Positions 1 to 5,985 of a DNA stretch of 8,956 nucleotides are shown here, one piece after another. The notes beneath the pieces are model-generated. The model saw only the letters and a program-made list of their open reading frames with translations, was not told where the DNA came from and ran no database searches. Position numbers and translations under genes: made by a program. The stretch is taken from contig KL569113.1 in the NCBI GenBank assembly GCA_000715635.1, positions 90,129 through 99,084 of the forward strand. The letters are read 5' to 3'. Within the stretch, counting starts at the first letter, position 1, and each line of letters begins with the position of its first letter. This DNA comes from Streptomyces violaceus. Its GTDB lineage: Bacteria; Actinomycetota; Actinomycetes; Streptomycetales; Streptomycetaceae.

Positions 1-1166
1 ACCGCGAGCCGCTCGCCCTCCGGGTCCGACACCAGCTCGCGCACCCGGCCCAGCCCGCCCGGGGCCATCCGTCGTGGCCCGCGGTCGCCGGACGCCCGGG
101 GCAGTGAGGCGATCTCGATCGCGTCCTCGCCCTCCGCGTCCGTCACGTACGCGACCCGCCCGCTCGCGCCGAGCATCTCCGGCATCCGCACCCGGACGCC
201 CGGGGAGTCGGTGAGGGTGCGGGCGGGCCCGTCGCGGTGGGTGAGCCAGTACAGACTGCCGCGTACGACGACGGCACTGGCCCGCCCGGTCTCGTCGACC
301 GAGATCCCGTCGATGTGCTGGGCCGCCGCCACCTGGTACGGGCGCCGCCCCGCGCGCGACCCGCTCAGCCGTACGTCCAGCCGCCGCGGCTCGGAGTCCG
401 GCGACAGGTCGTCGACCAGCCACAGGTCGCCCGCGCACTGGTACACCACCCGGGTGCCGTCACTGGAGGCGTGCCGGGCGTAGAAGGCCTCGTGGTCGGT
501 GTGCCGGCGCAGGTCGGAGCCGTCGTAGGCGCACGAGTAGAGGTTGCCGACGCCCTCGTGGTCGGAGAGGAAGGCGATCCGGCCGCCGACGAACATGGGG
601 GAGTGCAGATGGCCGCCGAGGCCGGCCAGCAGCCGTTCGCCGTGCAGCCACAGCCGGCCCATGGCCCCGCCCCGGTAGCGCTTCCACGAGGCCGGTTCGT
701 GCGGCGGGGTGCCGGTGAGGAGAAGGCTCTTCCGCTCCCCGTCCAGGTCCGCGACCTGGAGGTCGGCGACCGGCCCCCAGGGCAGTTTGCGGCCCGGGGC
801 GCCGTCGAGGGGGACCTTGTAGCCCCAGGTGAAGAAGGAGAAGGGCTCGCCGTGCGAGGCCACGGCCAGGATCTCGCCGTCCGGGGTCCAGCCGCAGACC
901 CGGGTGTCGGCGCTGCCCCAGTGGGTCAGGCGGCGGCCCGGGCCGCCGTCGACCGGGGCAAGATGCACCTCGGGCACCAGCGTGCGCCAGCTCGTGTACG
1001 CGAGGTGGCGGCCGTCGGGCGAGAAGCGGGGATGGCCCACCTTCGTGCGGTCGACGGTGAGCCGCCAAGCGCGGCCCGGGGTGTCGAGCGGGGCGAGCCA
1101 GAGGTCGTCCTCGGCCACGAAGCACAGCAGGTCGTCATGGAGGTGCGGCAGACGCAGATAGCTCAC
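1..1166 (-). CDS. Tricorn-type protease, N-terminal part (3' end beyond the window)
   Basis: Tricorn is a large cytoplasmic serine protease that cuts peptides released by the proteasome and other ATP-dependent proteases. About 388 codons are visible; the family is usually 1,000-1,100 residues, so the PDZ domain and the Ser/His catalytic domains lie off the left edge. What is present is beta-propeller sequence: it opens MSYLRLPHLHDDLLCFVAED, then shows repeated blades such as PRFSPDGRHLAYTS (about residues 46-59), WTPDGEILAVAS (about 93-104) and a DGTRVVYQCAGDLWLVD stretch near 236-252. The stretch WKRYRGGAMGRLWL near residue 161 is a hallmark of this family. The GTG start at 1166 fits the usual N-terminus; the nearby ATG at 1174 is in another frame and stops at once. 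The Shine-Dalgarno is weak (GGGGA almost against the start). It is transcribed divergently from the tetR gene. A TolB-like propeller protein of another kind is possible only if the missing part lacks protease domains. Confidence 0.88.
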   Translation of the reverse strand, partial: MSYLRLPHLHDDLLCFVAEDDLWLAPLDTPGRAWRLTVDRTKVGHPRFSPDGRHLAYTSWRTLVPEVHLAPVDGGPGRRLTHWGSADTRVCGWTPDGEILAVASHGEPFSFFTWGYKVPLDGAPGRKLPWGPVADLQVADLDGERKSLLLTGTPPHEPASWKRYRGGAMGRLWLHGERLLAGLGGHLHSPMFVGGRIAFLSDHEGVGNLYSCAYDGSDLRRHTDHEAFYARHASSDGTRVVYQCAGDLWLVDDLSPDSEPRRLDVRLSGSRAGRRPYQVAAAQHIDGISVDETGRASAVVVRGSLYWLTHRDGPARTLTDSPGVRVRMPEMLGASGRVAYVTDAEGEDAIEIASLPRASGDRGPRRMAPGGLGRVRELVSDPEGERLA

Positions 1167-1237
1167 GTCCCCATGCTTTGCCCGGGGGCGAAGCGGAGCA
1201 AGTGCAGACAAATGCTCCAGGGTGACGTGGCACACGT

Positions 1238-1252
1238 ACGAAACGGTTTCGT
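1238..1252. promoter_or_regulatory. Palindromic operator 1 of the TetR regulator (predicted)
   Basis: ACGAAAC-G-GTTTCGT is a perfect inverted repeat with 7-base arms around one central base. Short palindromes upstream of a tetR gene are the usual binding sites of TetR dimers. It overlaps the proposed -35 element, where a bound repressor would block RNA polymerase. Binding by the neighbouring TetR is inferred. Confidence 0.75.
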
Positions 1253-1275
1253 TTTCATTGGAGCTGCGCTACATT
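1247..1275 (+). promoter_or_regulatory. Promoter of tetR-mmpL (predicted)
   Basis: A possible -35 TTTCGT (1247-1252) and -10 TACATT (1270-1275) are separated by 17 bases. Transcription would start near 1282, inside the region bracketed by the two palindromes, giving a leader of about 40 bases before the ATG at 1321. The -35 is a poor match to consensus, so the assignment rests mainly on spacing and the -10. Confidence 0.5.
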
Positions 1276-1283
1276 CGTCATGT

Positions 1284-1298
1284 ACGAAACCGTGTCGT
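1284..1298. promoter_or_regulatory. Palindromic operator 2 of the TetR regulator (predicted)
   Basis: ACGAAAC-C-GTGTCGT repeats operator 1 with a single mismatch between the arms, 46 bases downstream, at about the expected transcription start. Both copies are preceded by GT (GTACGAAAC). A further half-site TTCGT at 1274-1278 forms TTCGT-catgt-ACGAA with the left arm of this copy. Confidence 0.68.
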
Positions 1299-1320
1299 TC
1301 GGAGCAGGAAGGTGAGAGAG

Positions 1321-1920
1321 ATGGCTGAGGTCGCCACCGCGCGTCGCAGTCGGATCACCCCCGAGCGTGAGGCCGAGCTGTACGCGGCCGTGCTCGACCT
1401 GCTCCGGGAAGTCGGCTACGACGCCCTCACCATGGACGCCGTGGCAGCGCGCACCCGGTCCAGCAAGGCCACGCTCTACCGCCAGTGGGGCGGCAAGCCG
1501 GAGCTGGTGGCGAAGGCGGTCCGGCACAACAAGCCGGGCAACATCGCCGACATCGACACCGGCTCCCTGCGCGGCGACCTCCACGCCCTCACCTCACGTG
1601 AGGACGACTGCACCATGCAGCAGAACGCCGCGCTGATGCGGGGTCTGTTCATGGCGGTGCACGCCAACCCGGATCTCCTCCAGGCCTTCAGGGAACTGCT
1701 CATCGAGCCGGAGATGGAGGAGTTCCACCGGGTGGTGCGCAAGGCCGTCGACCGCGGCGAGATCCGCGCCGACTGCCCGGCACTGGACTACGTCGTGCAC
1801 ATGCTGGTGGGCGCCTTCGCCACCCGCACGCTGATCGACGACCAGCCACCGACGCAGGCCTTCCTCATCTCGTACATCGACGCCGTGGTCCTCCCCGCCC
1901 TCGGCCTCCCCACCACCTGA
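1321..1920 (+). CDS. TetR/AcrR-family transcriptional regulator
   Basis: A 199-residue DNA-binding repressor of the usual TetR size. The helix-turn-helix lies at about residues 16-62; the recognition part reads LTMDAVAARTRSSKATLYRQ and is followed by GGKPELVAKAV, the classic TetR pattern. The C-terminal half (about 75-199) is all-helical ligand-binding and dimerisation sequence with no clear ligand signature. The start at 1321 is preferred over an upstream in-frame ATG at 1222 because AGGAAGG (1306-1312) sits 8 bases before it and because the longer form would translate through both operators. The gene lies 100 bp upstream of mmpL on the same strand with no evident terminator between them, so cotranscription and control of the exporter are likely. 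Autoregulation is inferred from the two palindromes in its promoter. The inducer is unknown. Confidence 0.93.
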   Translation: MAEVATARRSRITPEREAELYAAVLDLLREVGYDALTMDAVAARTRSSKATLYRQWGGKPELVAKAVRHNKPGNIADIDTGSLRGDLHALTSREDDCTMQQNAALMRGLFMAVHANPDLLQAFRELLIEPEMEEFHRVVRKAVDRGEIRADCPALDYVVHMLVGAFATRTLIDDQPPTQAFLISYIDAVVLPALGLPTT

Positions 1921-2020
1921 GCAATCCCCACCGCAGCACCTGACGCGATCACCGCTCACGTCGTCGGGCTGATCACCCCTGCCCTGAAATACCCCACGAC
2001 CTGACCGGGAGTACGCCCTC

Positions 2021-4222
2021 GTGGCCACTTTCCTCTACAAACTCGGCCGGCTCTCGTTCCGGCGGCGGCACTTCGTCGCCCTGATCTGGGTGGCTCTGCT
2101 GACCCTCGCCGGTGTCGGCGCGGCCAGTGCCCCCGCCGCGGGCAACAGCTCGTTCTCCATCCCCGGCACGGAGGCCCAGAAGGCCTTCGACCTGCTGGAA
2201 CAGCGCTTCCCCGGCGTGAGCGCCGACGGAGCCACCGCACGCGTCGTCTTCAAGGCGCCGAGCGGCGAGAAGATGACCGACCCCGGCAACAAGGCGGCGG
2301 TCCAGGAGACCGTCAAGGAACTCGGCGACGGCTCCGAGGTCGCCCGCGTCACCGACCCGTACCAGGCGAAGGCCATCAGCAAGGACGGCACGATCGCGTA
2401 CGCGCAGGTGTCGTACAAGGTCTCCGGCATGGAGCTGGAGGACTCCTCCCGCGACGCCCTTCAGGACAGCGCACAGGACGCGCGGAAGGCCGGGCTGACC
2501 GTCGAGATCGGTGGTGACGCGCTCCAGACCGTTCCGCACACCGGCAGCAGCGAGATCATCGGCATCGCGGTCGCCGCGGTCGTCCTCGTCATCACCTTCG
2601 GCTCACTGGTCGCGGCCGGTCTGCCGCTGCTGACGGCCCTCATCGGAGTGGGCATCGGCGTCTCCGCGATCACGGCGCTGGCCAGCGCCCTGGATCTGGG
2701 CTCCACGACCTCCACCCTGGCGATGATGATCGGCCTGGCGGTCGGCATCGACTACGCCTTGTTCATCGTCTCCCGCTACCGCGCCGAACTGGCCGAGGGC
2801 CGCGACCGCGAGGAGGCGGCGGGCCGGGCCACCGGCACGGCGGGCTCGGCGGTGGTCTTCGCGGGCCTGACGGTCGTGATCGCGCTGGTGGGTCTGTCGG
2901 TCGTCAACATCCCGATGCTGACGAAGATGGGCGTCGCGGCGGCGGGCACGGTGGCCATAGCGGTGCTGATCGCCCTGACCATGATCCCGGCGCTGCTCGG
3001 GTACGCGGGCCGCAGGGTGAAGCCGATGGGGGAGAAGGGCAAGCGGCTCGGCCGGACCTCGAAGAAGCCGGAGCGCCCCAACCTGGGCACGCGCTGGGCG
3101 AGTTTCGTCGTCCGCCGCCCGATCGCGGTCCTGCTGCTCGGTGTCATCGGCCTCGGCGCGGCGGCCGTCCCGGCGTCGAGCCTGGAACTGGGCCTGCCGG
3201 ACGACGGCTCCCAGCCCACCTCCACCACCCAGCGCCGCGCCTACGACCTGCTGTCGGAGGGCTTCGGCCCCGGCTTCAACGGCCCGCTGATGGTCGTCGT
3301 CGACGCGAAGGGCAGCGACGACCCCAAGGCGGCCTTCACGGAGGTCGGTGACGAGATCAAGGGCCTCGAGGACGTCGTCACGGTGACGCCGCCGGCGCCC
3401 AACAAGGCCGGCGACACGGCCACCATCACCGTGATCCCGGGCTCCCAGCCGTCCTCCGTGACGACGGAGAACCTGGTGCACGGCATCCGGGACGCGGGCA
3501 CGGACATCAAGGCCGACACCGACGCGAACGTCCTGGTCACCGGCAGCACGGCGATGAACATCGACGTCAGCGAGAAGCTCAACGACGCGCTGATCCCCTA
3601 CCTGGTCCTGGTCGTCGGCCTGGCCTTCCTCCTCCTGATCGTGGTGTTCCGCTCGATCCTGGTCCCGCTGAAGGCGGCCCTCGGCTTCCTCCTGTCGGTG
3701 ATGGCGGCCCTCGGCGCGGTCGTCGCGGTCTTCCAGTGGGGCTGGCTGTCGGACCTGATGGGCGTGGAGCAGACGGGCCCGGTCATGTCGATGATGCCGA
3801 TCTTCATGGTCGGTGTGGTCTTCGGCCTCGCCATGGACTACGAGGTGTTCCTGGTGACCCGGATGCGGGAGGCCTACGTCCACGGCGAGAAGGCCGGCCA
3901 GGCGATCGTGACGGGCTTCCGGCACGGCGCCCGGGTGGTGACGGCCGCGGCGGTCATCATGATGGCGGTCTTCGCCGGCTTCATCGGCTCGTCCGAGTCG
4001 ATGGTCAAGATGATCGGCTTCGGCCTCGCGATCGCGGTCTTCTTCGACGCGTTCATCGTCCGCATGGCCATCGTCCCGGCCGTCCTGGCCCTCCTCGGCC
4101 GCAAGGCCTGGTGGCTGCCCAAGTGGCTGGACCGGGCGCTGCCCAACGTGGACGTCGAGGGCGAGGGCCTGCGCCCGGACTCCGACCGCGGGGACACGGA
4201 CCGGGAGCTGATACGCGCCTGA
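2021..4222 (+). CDS. MMPL-family (RND-type) membrane transporter
   Basis: A 733-residue inner-membrane exporter, probably driven by the proton gradient; MMPL proteins move lipids, glycolipids or hydrophobic compounds across the actinobacterial membrane. Topology as read: one membrane segment near 18-37, an extracytoplasmic domain (about 40-175), five segments between about 178 and 328, a basic cytoplasmic link (331-365), a segment near 366-386, a second external domain (about 390-520) and five more segments to about 692. The proton-relay Asp-Tyr pairs typical of the family are in both halves: D244-Y245 in GLAVGIDYALFIVSRYR and D606-Y607 in FGLAMDYEVFLVTRMRE. The C-terminal tail is short and acidic, without the long extension of MmpL3. 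The start is GTG with GGGAG at 2009-2013 region upstream. The 100-bp gap before it shows no clear promoter; GATCACC occurs twice there (1947-1953, 1971-1977). The substrate cannot be told from sequence. Confidence 0.94.
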   Translation: MATFLYKLGRLSFRRRHFVALIWVALLTLAGVGAASAPAAGNSSFSIPGTEAQKAFDLLEQRFPGVSADGATARVVFKAPSGEKMTDPGNKAAVQETVKELGDGSEVARVTDPYQAKAISKDGTIAYAQVSYKVSGMELEDSSRDALQDSAQDARKAGLTVEIGGDALQTVPHTGSSEIIGIAVAAVVLVITFGSLVAAGLPLLTALIGVGIGVSAITALASALDLGSTTSTLAMMIGLAVGIDYALFIVSRYRAELAEGRDREEAAGRATGTAGSAVVFAGLTVVIALVGLSVVNIPMLTKMGVAAAGTVAIAVLIALTMIPALLGYAGRRVKPMGEKGKRLGRTSKKPERPNLGTRWASFVVRRPIAVLLLGVIGLGAAAVPASSLELGLPDDGSQPTSTTQRRAYDLLSEGFGPGFNGPLMVVVDAKGSDDPKAAFTEVGDEIKGLEDVVTVTPPAPNKAGDTATITVIPGSQPSSVTTENLVHGIRDAGTDIKADTDANVLVTGSTAMNIDVSEKLNDALIPYLVLVVGLAFLLLIVVFRSILVPLKAALGFLLSVMAALGAVVAVFQWGWLSDLMGVEQTGPVMSMMPIFMVGVVFGLAMDYEVFLVTRMREAYVHGEKAGQAIVTGFRHGARVVTAAAVIMMAVFAGFIGSSESMVKMIGFGLAIAVFFDAFIVRMAIVPAVLALLGRKAWWLPKWLDRALPNVDVEGEGLRPDSDRGDTDRELIRA

Positions 4223-4246
4223 CGTTCCACCGCTGCTGAGAAACCG

Positions 4247-4289
4247 GCCGGTGAGGGCTCCGTGGGGACGGGCGCCCTCACCGGCTTTT
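4247..4289 (+). terminator. Rho-independent terminator after mmpL
   Basis: GCCGGTGAGGGC (4247-4258) and GCCCTCACCGGC (4274-4285) are a perfect 12-bp inverted repeat around a 15-base loop, followed by TTTT (4286-4289). It begins 24 bases after the mmpL stop and ends 15 bases short of the convergent DUF4097 stop. Read from the other strand the stem is followed by CGGTTTCTC, so it may also stop minus-strand transcripts, less efficiently. Confidence 0.88.
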
Positions 4290-4304
4290 CCACGCTCATC
4301 CCGT

Positions 4305-4976
4305 CTACAGGCTGCGGGCGGTGATGTCGCCGTAGGCGGTGGTCGCGCGGATGTTCAGGTCGGCGGCGGCGCCGTCGGCGTTCATTAGCGCGTTGTGGAT
4401 GCGGCCGAAGCCGGTGCCGGCGTCCAGGGAGGCGGAGACGCCGCGGCCGGCGCCGACCGAGATCTCGCCGTGCTCGGTGCGCAGCTCGACCGTGCCGCCC
4501 GTGGCCTCGTTGACGCGGATGTCGCCCTTCTGGGTGCTGATCTCCGCGGCGCCGCCCAGTCGGCCGACCGAGACGTCGCCGGCGAGGAGGGTGAGGCGGG
4601 CGCCTTCGGTCTCGTCGAGCTTGACCGAGCCGTGCGCGCCCTCGAAGGCGACATCGCCGAGCCGTCCGACGCCCCGGAACTCGGAGCTGGCCGCCTTCGC
4701 CTCGACGCGGGAGCCGGCGGGCAGCTGGACGGTCACCTCGACGGACCCGGAGTTGCCGAGGATCCGGTTCTTCGCCGGTGCGGCCTCGATCCGCAGGACG
4801 CCGTCGCCGTACTCGACGTTGATCCGCTCCGCCGCCTTCACATCGCGGGCGTTCGAGCTGTCCGCGGGCCGGACCTCGACAGAGGTGTCGGCCCGGTCGG
4901 CGGCGATGAACTGGATGCGTCCGGCGGGGATGTCGAGGACGGCGGAGATCGGGGCGGGGGTGGTGAACTTCTGCAT
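4305..4976 (-). CDS. DUF4097-family beta-strand-repeat protein
   Basis: A 223-residue protein with no signal peptide or membrane segment, so probably cytoplasmic. Its biochemical role is unknown; DUF4097 proteins are sometimes called putative adhesins but the actinobacterial short forms lack export signals. It opens MQKFTTPAPISAVLDIPAGR, like other members, with an early VEVRPAD motif (33-39). From about residue 75 it shows short strands turning at Gly-Asp/Gly-x-hydrophobic steps: GDV 107, GSV 116, GDV 133, GDI 151, GEI 170, GRI 191 and GDI 216, which suggests a right-handed beta-helix-like stack. The GFGRIHNAL motif near 189-197 is typical of the family's end. The ATG at 4976 has GAAGGAG 6 bases upstream (4983-4989). 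It is divergent from the fusion regulator at 5200, whose promoter shares the CGTTGC-rich intergenic region, so common control is likely. Confidence 0.88.
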   Translation of the reverse strand: MQKFTTPAPISAVLDIPAGRIQFIAADRADTSVEVRPADSSNARDVKAAERINVEYGDGVLRIEAAPAKNRILGNSGSVEVTVQLPAGSRVEAKAASSEFRGVGRLGDVAFEGAHGSVKLDETEGARLTLLAGDVSVGRLGGAAEISTQKGDIRVNEATGGTVELRTEHGEISVGAGRGVSASLDAGTGFGRIHNALMNADGAAADLNIRATTAYGDITARSL

Positions 4977-5013
4977 CGTGCTCTCCTTCAGCTCGTTGTT
5001 TCTGATGAAAGAA

Positions 5014-5042
5014 ACGCTACGTTGCGTTCATGGGTCTGGCAA
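5014..5042 (-). promoter_or_regulatory. Promoter of the DUF4097 gene (predicted)
   Basis: On the minus strand TTGCCA (5042-5037) and TAGCGT (5019-5014) lie 17 bases apart, a good match to a housekeeping actinomycete promoter. Transcription would start near 5007, giving a leader of about 30 bases. One CGTTGC copy overlaps the -35 and another lies at the spacer edge next to the -10, so a bound protein would compete with polymerase. A second possible -10, TATACT, lies at 5068-5063 on the same strand with only a poor -35. Confidence 0.6.
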
Positions 5043-5140
5043 CGTCTTCGTTGCGCTCAGCGAGTATATATGCAGGTAGAGGCAGTAAATTCGTTGCAAT
5101 GGTCTCCGGTTTAATGCAACGTTACTCAGGCTTTCGTTGC
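5020..5140. repeat. Array of six CGTTGC operator-like sites
   Basis: The hexamer CGTTGC occurs at 5020-5025, 5049-5054, 5092-5097 and 5135-5140 on the plus strand, and inverted as GCAACG at 5039-5044 and 5116-5121. The two inner copies at 5039 and 5049 form GCAACG-tctt-CGTTGC, a spaced palindrome. Copies at 5092 and 5135 extend to an identical 13-mer, TTCGTTGCAATGG (5090-5102 and 5133-5145). A degenerate copy, CGTTGT, is at 4994-4999. The copies touch the proposed promoters of both divergent genes. The array is probably the binding region of the adjacent regulator; that link is inferred. Confidence 0.7.
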
Positions 5141-5166
5141 AATGGAATGAAGGTGAACGCTATGCT
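5137..5166 (+). promoter_or_regulatory. Promoter of the GbsR/MarR-like regulator gene (predicted)
   Basis: TTGCAA (5137-5142) and TATGCT (5161-5166) are spaced by 18 bases. Transcription would start near 5173 and leave a leader of about 27 bases containing GAAGGAG at 5187-5193. The last CGTTGC copy (5135-5140) overlaps the -35, which suggests autorepression. Confidence 0.6.
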
Positions 5167-5199
5167 GAAGACCACCTCAGGAGAACGAAGGAGATCGCG

Positions 5200-5919
5200 A
5201 TGCCGGGAGGCAGGCTCACCCAGCAGGAACGTCAGCAGATCGCGCTGGGGCTGGCCGACGGCCTCGCCTACGCGGAGATCGCCCGACGCGTCGACCGCCC
5301 GACCTCGACCATCACACGCGAGGTCATGCGCAACGGCGGCCCCACCGCCTACCGCGCCGACCTGGCCCATCGCGCCACCGAACGCCGCGCCCACCGGCGC
5401 CGGCAGGCCGCGCCCCGGGCGGCGGAGGCGCCCCCGCAGGCCCACGGGCGCGACGCCGAGGCCGTGCGGGAGTACGAGGAGGTGTTCACCACCGTCCTCA
5501 TGGCTTCGGGCATGACCACGATGCCGGCCCGGGTGATGGCCTGCCTCACCCTCACCGACAGCGGCAGCCTCACCGCGTCCGAACTCGTCCAGCGCCTCCA
5601 GGTCAGCCCGGCGTCCATCTCCAAAGCGGTCGCGTTCCTCGACAGCCAGGGCCTCGTCCGCCGGGAACGCGACGAACGCCGCCGCGAGCGCTACATCGTC
5701 GACGACGACATCTGGTACCAGTCGATGATGGCCAGCGCCCGGTCCACCGCCCAGATCGTCGAGCTCGCACGCCAGGGCGTCGGCGTCCTCGGTCCCGGCA
5801 CCCCGGTAGCCGCCCGCCTCGAGAACATCGCCCGCTTCCTCGACTTCGTCAGCGAGAGCACGGCCCGCGCGGCGGAACAGGCCCGCGAGATCCTCCGTAC
5901 GAAGGTGGAGCGGCCCTAG
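5200..5919 (+). CDS. Regulator with IS30-like HTH fused to GbsR/MarR winged helix
   Basis: A 239-residue predicted transcription factor with two different DNA-binding parts. Residues 6-47 (LTQQERQQIALGLADG, then YAEIARRVDRPTSTITREV and MRNGG) match the N-terminal helix-turn-helix of IS30-family transposases (HTH_38 type), and the basic YRADLAHRATERRAHRRR that follows (51-68) resembles the next part of those transposases. A Pro/Ala-rich linker (about 69-82) leads to a winged helix at about 95-168, with LTASELVQRLQVSPASISKA as helix-turn-helix and RRERDERRRERYIVDD as wing, as in GbsR/MarR regulators. Residues 170-239 are helical and probably dimerise. There is no DDE catalytic domain, so it is not a transposase. 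The start at 5200 has GAAGGAG 6 bases upstream; the in-frame ATG at 5137 lies within the promoter. It likely controls itself and the divergent DUF4097 gene. The effector is unknown. Confidence 0.87.
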   Translation: MPGGRLTQQERQQIALGLADGLAYAEIARRVDRPTSTITREVMRNGGPTAYRADLAHRATERRAHRRRQAAPRAAEAPPQAHGRDAEAVREYEEVFTTVLMASGMTTMPARVMACLTLTDSGSLTASELVQRLQVSPASISKAVAFLDSQGLVRRERDERRRERYIVDDDIWYQSMMASARSTAQIVELARQGVGVLGPGTPVAARLENIARFLDFVSESTARAAEQAREILRTKVERP

Positions 5920-5922
5920 GCA

Positions 5923-5953
5923 GCGAGGGACGACGTCCCCTGAACCCCCTCGC
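5923..5953 (+). terminator. Possible hairpin terminator after the fusion regulator
   Basis: GCGAGGG (5923-5929) and CCCTCGC (5947-5953) can pair as a 7-bp stem, or the inner GGGAC-GAC-GTCCC (5927-5939) can form a tight hairpin instead. It starts 3 bases after the regulator's stop. There is no T-run, as is common in high-GC actinomycetes, so termination is only plausible. Confidence 0.4.
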
Positions 5954-5955
5954 GT

Positions 5956-5979
5956 GTCCGTTACACGGACCGCTAGCGT
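5956..5979 (+). promoter_or_regulatory. ybaK-like gene promoter with an embedded inverted repeat
   Basis: TAGCGT (5974-5979) is a typical actinomycete -10 and ends 6 bases before the ATG at 5986, placing the transcript start at or next to the A of the start codon, so the mRNA is probably leaderless. No good -35 is seen at the right distance. Just upstream, GTCCGT-TAC-ACGGAC (5956-5970) is a perfect palindrome with 6-base arms in the spacer region, where an activator or repressor could act. Confidence 0.5.
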
Positions 5980-5985
5980 GCCCCC

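Noticed and set aside
1176..1193. Near-inverted repeat CTTTGCCC / GGGCGAAG upstream of the tricorn gene
   Set aside because: The arms have a mismatch and only two bases between them; it cannot form a normal hairpin and is not placed clearly relative to a promoter.
1222..1320. Longer N-terminus for the TetR regulator
   Set aside because: It would translate through both operator palindromes and the promoter, and the added residues do not resemble TetR N-termini. The start at 1321 has a good Shine-Dalgarno.
237..1328. Long plus-strand open frame opposite the tricorn gene
   Set aside because: It is antisense to a clear beta-propeller sequence; its translation is Gly/Ala/Arg/Val-rich low-complexity text with no family resemblance, as expected from the open antisense frames of GC-rich DNA.
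1947..1977. Direct repeat GATCACC between tetR and mmpL as a second operator
   Set aside because: Seven bases twice with 24-base spacing is weak evidence, it is unlike the tetR palindrome, and no promoter is evident beside it.
2603..3925. Minus-strand open frame of 440 codons opposite mmpL
   Set aside because: Translation is dominated by Arg, Asp, His and Gln with no domain, while the plus strand encodes an unambiguous MMPL transporter.
5137..5199. Longer N-terminus for the fusion regulator
   Set aside because: The ATG at 5137 lies within the -35 element, and GAAGGAG is correctly spaced for 5200.
5200..5410. Remnant of an IS30 insertion sequence
   Set aside because: The transposase-like segment is in frame with the rest of an intact regulator, and no catalytic domain, terminal inverted repeats or target duplication is seen. 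A domain fusion explains it better.
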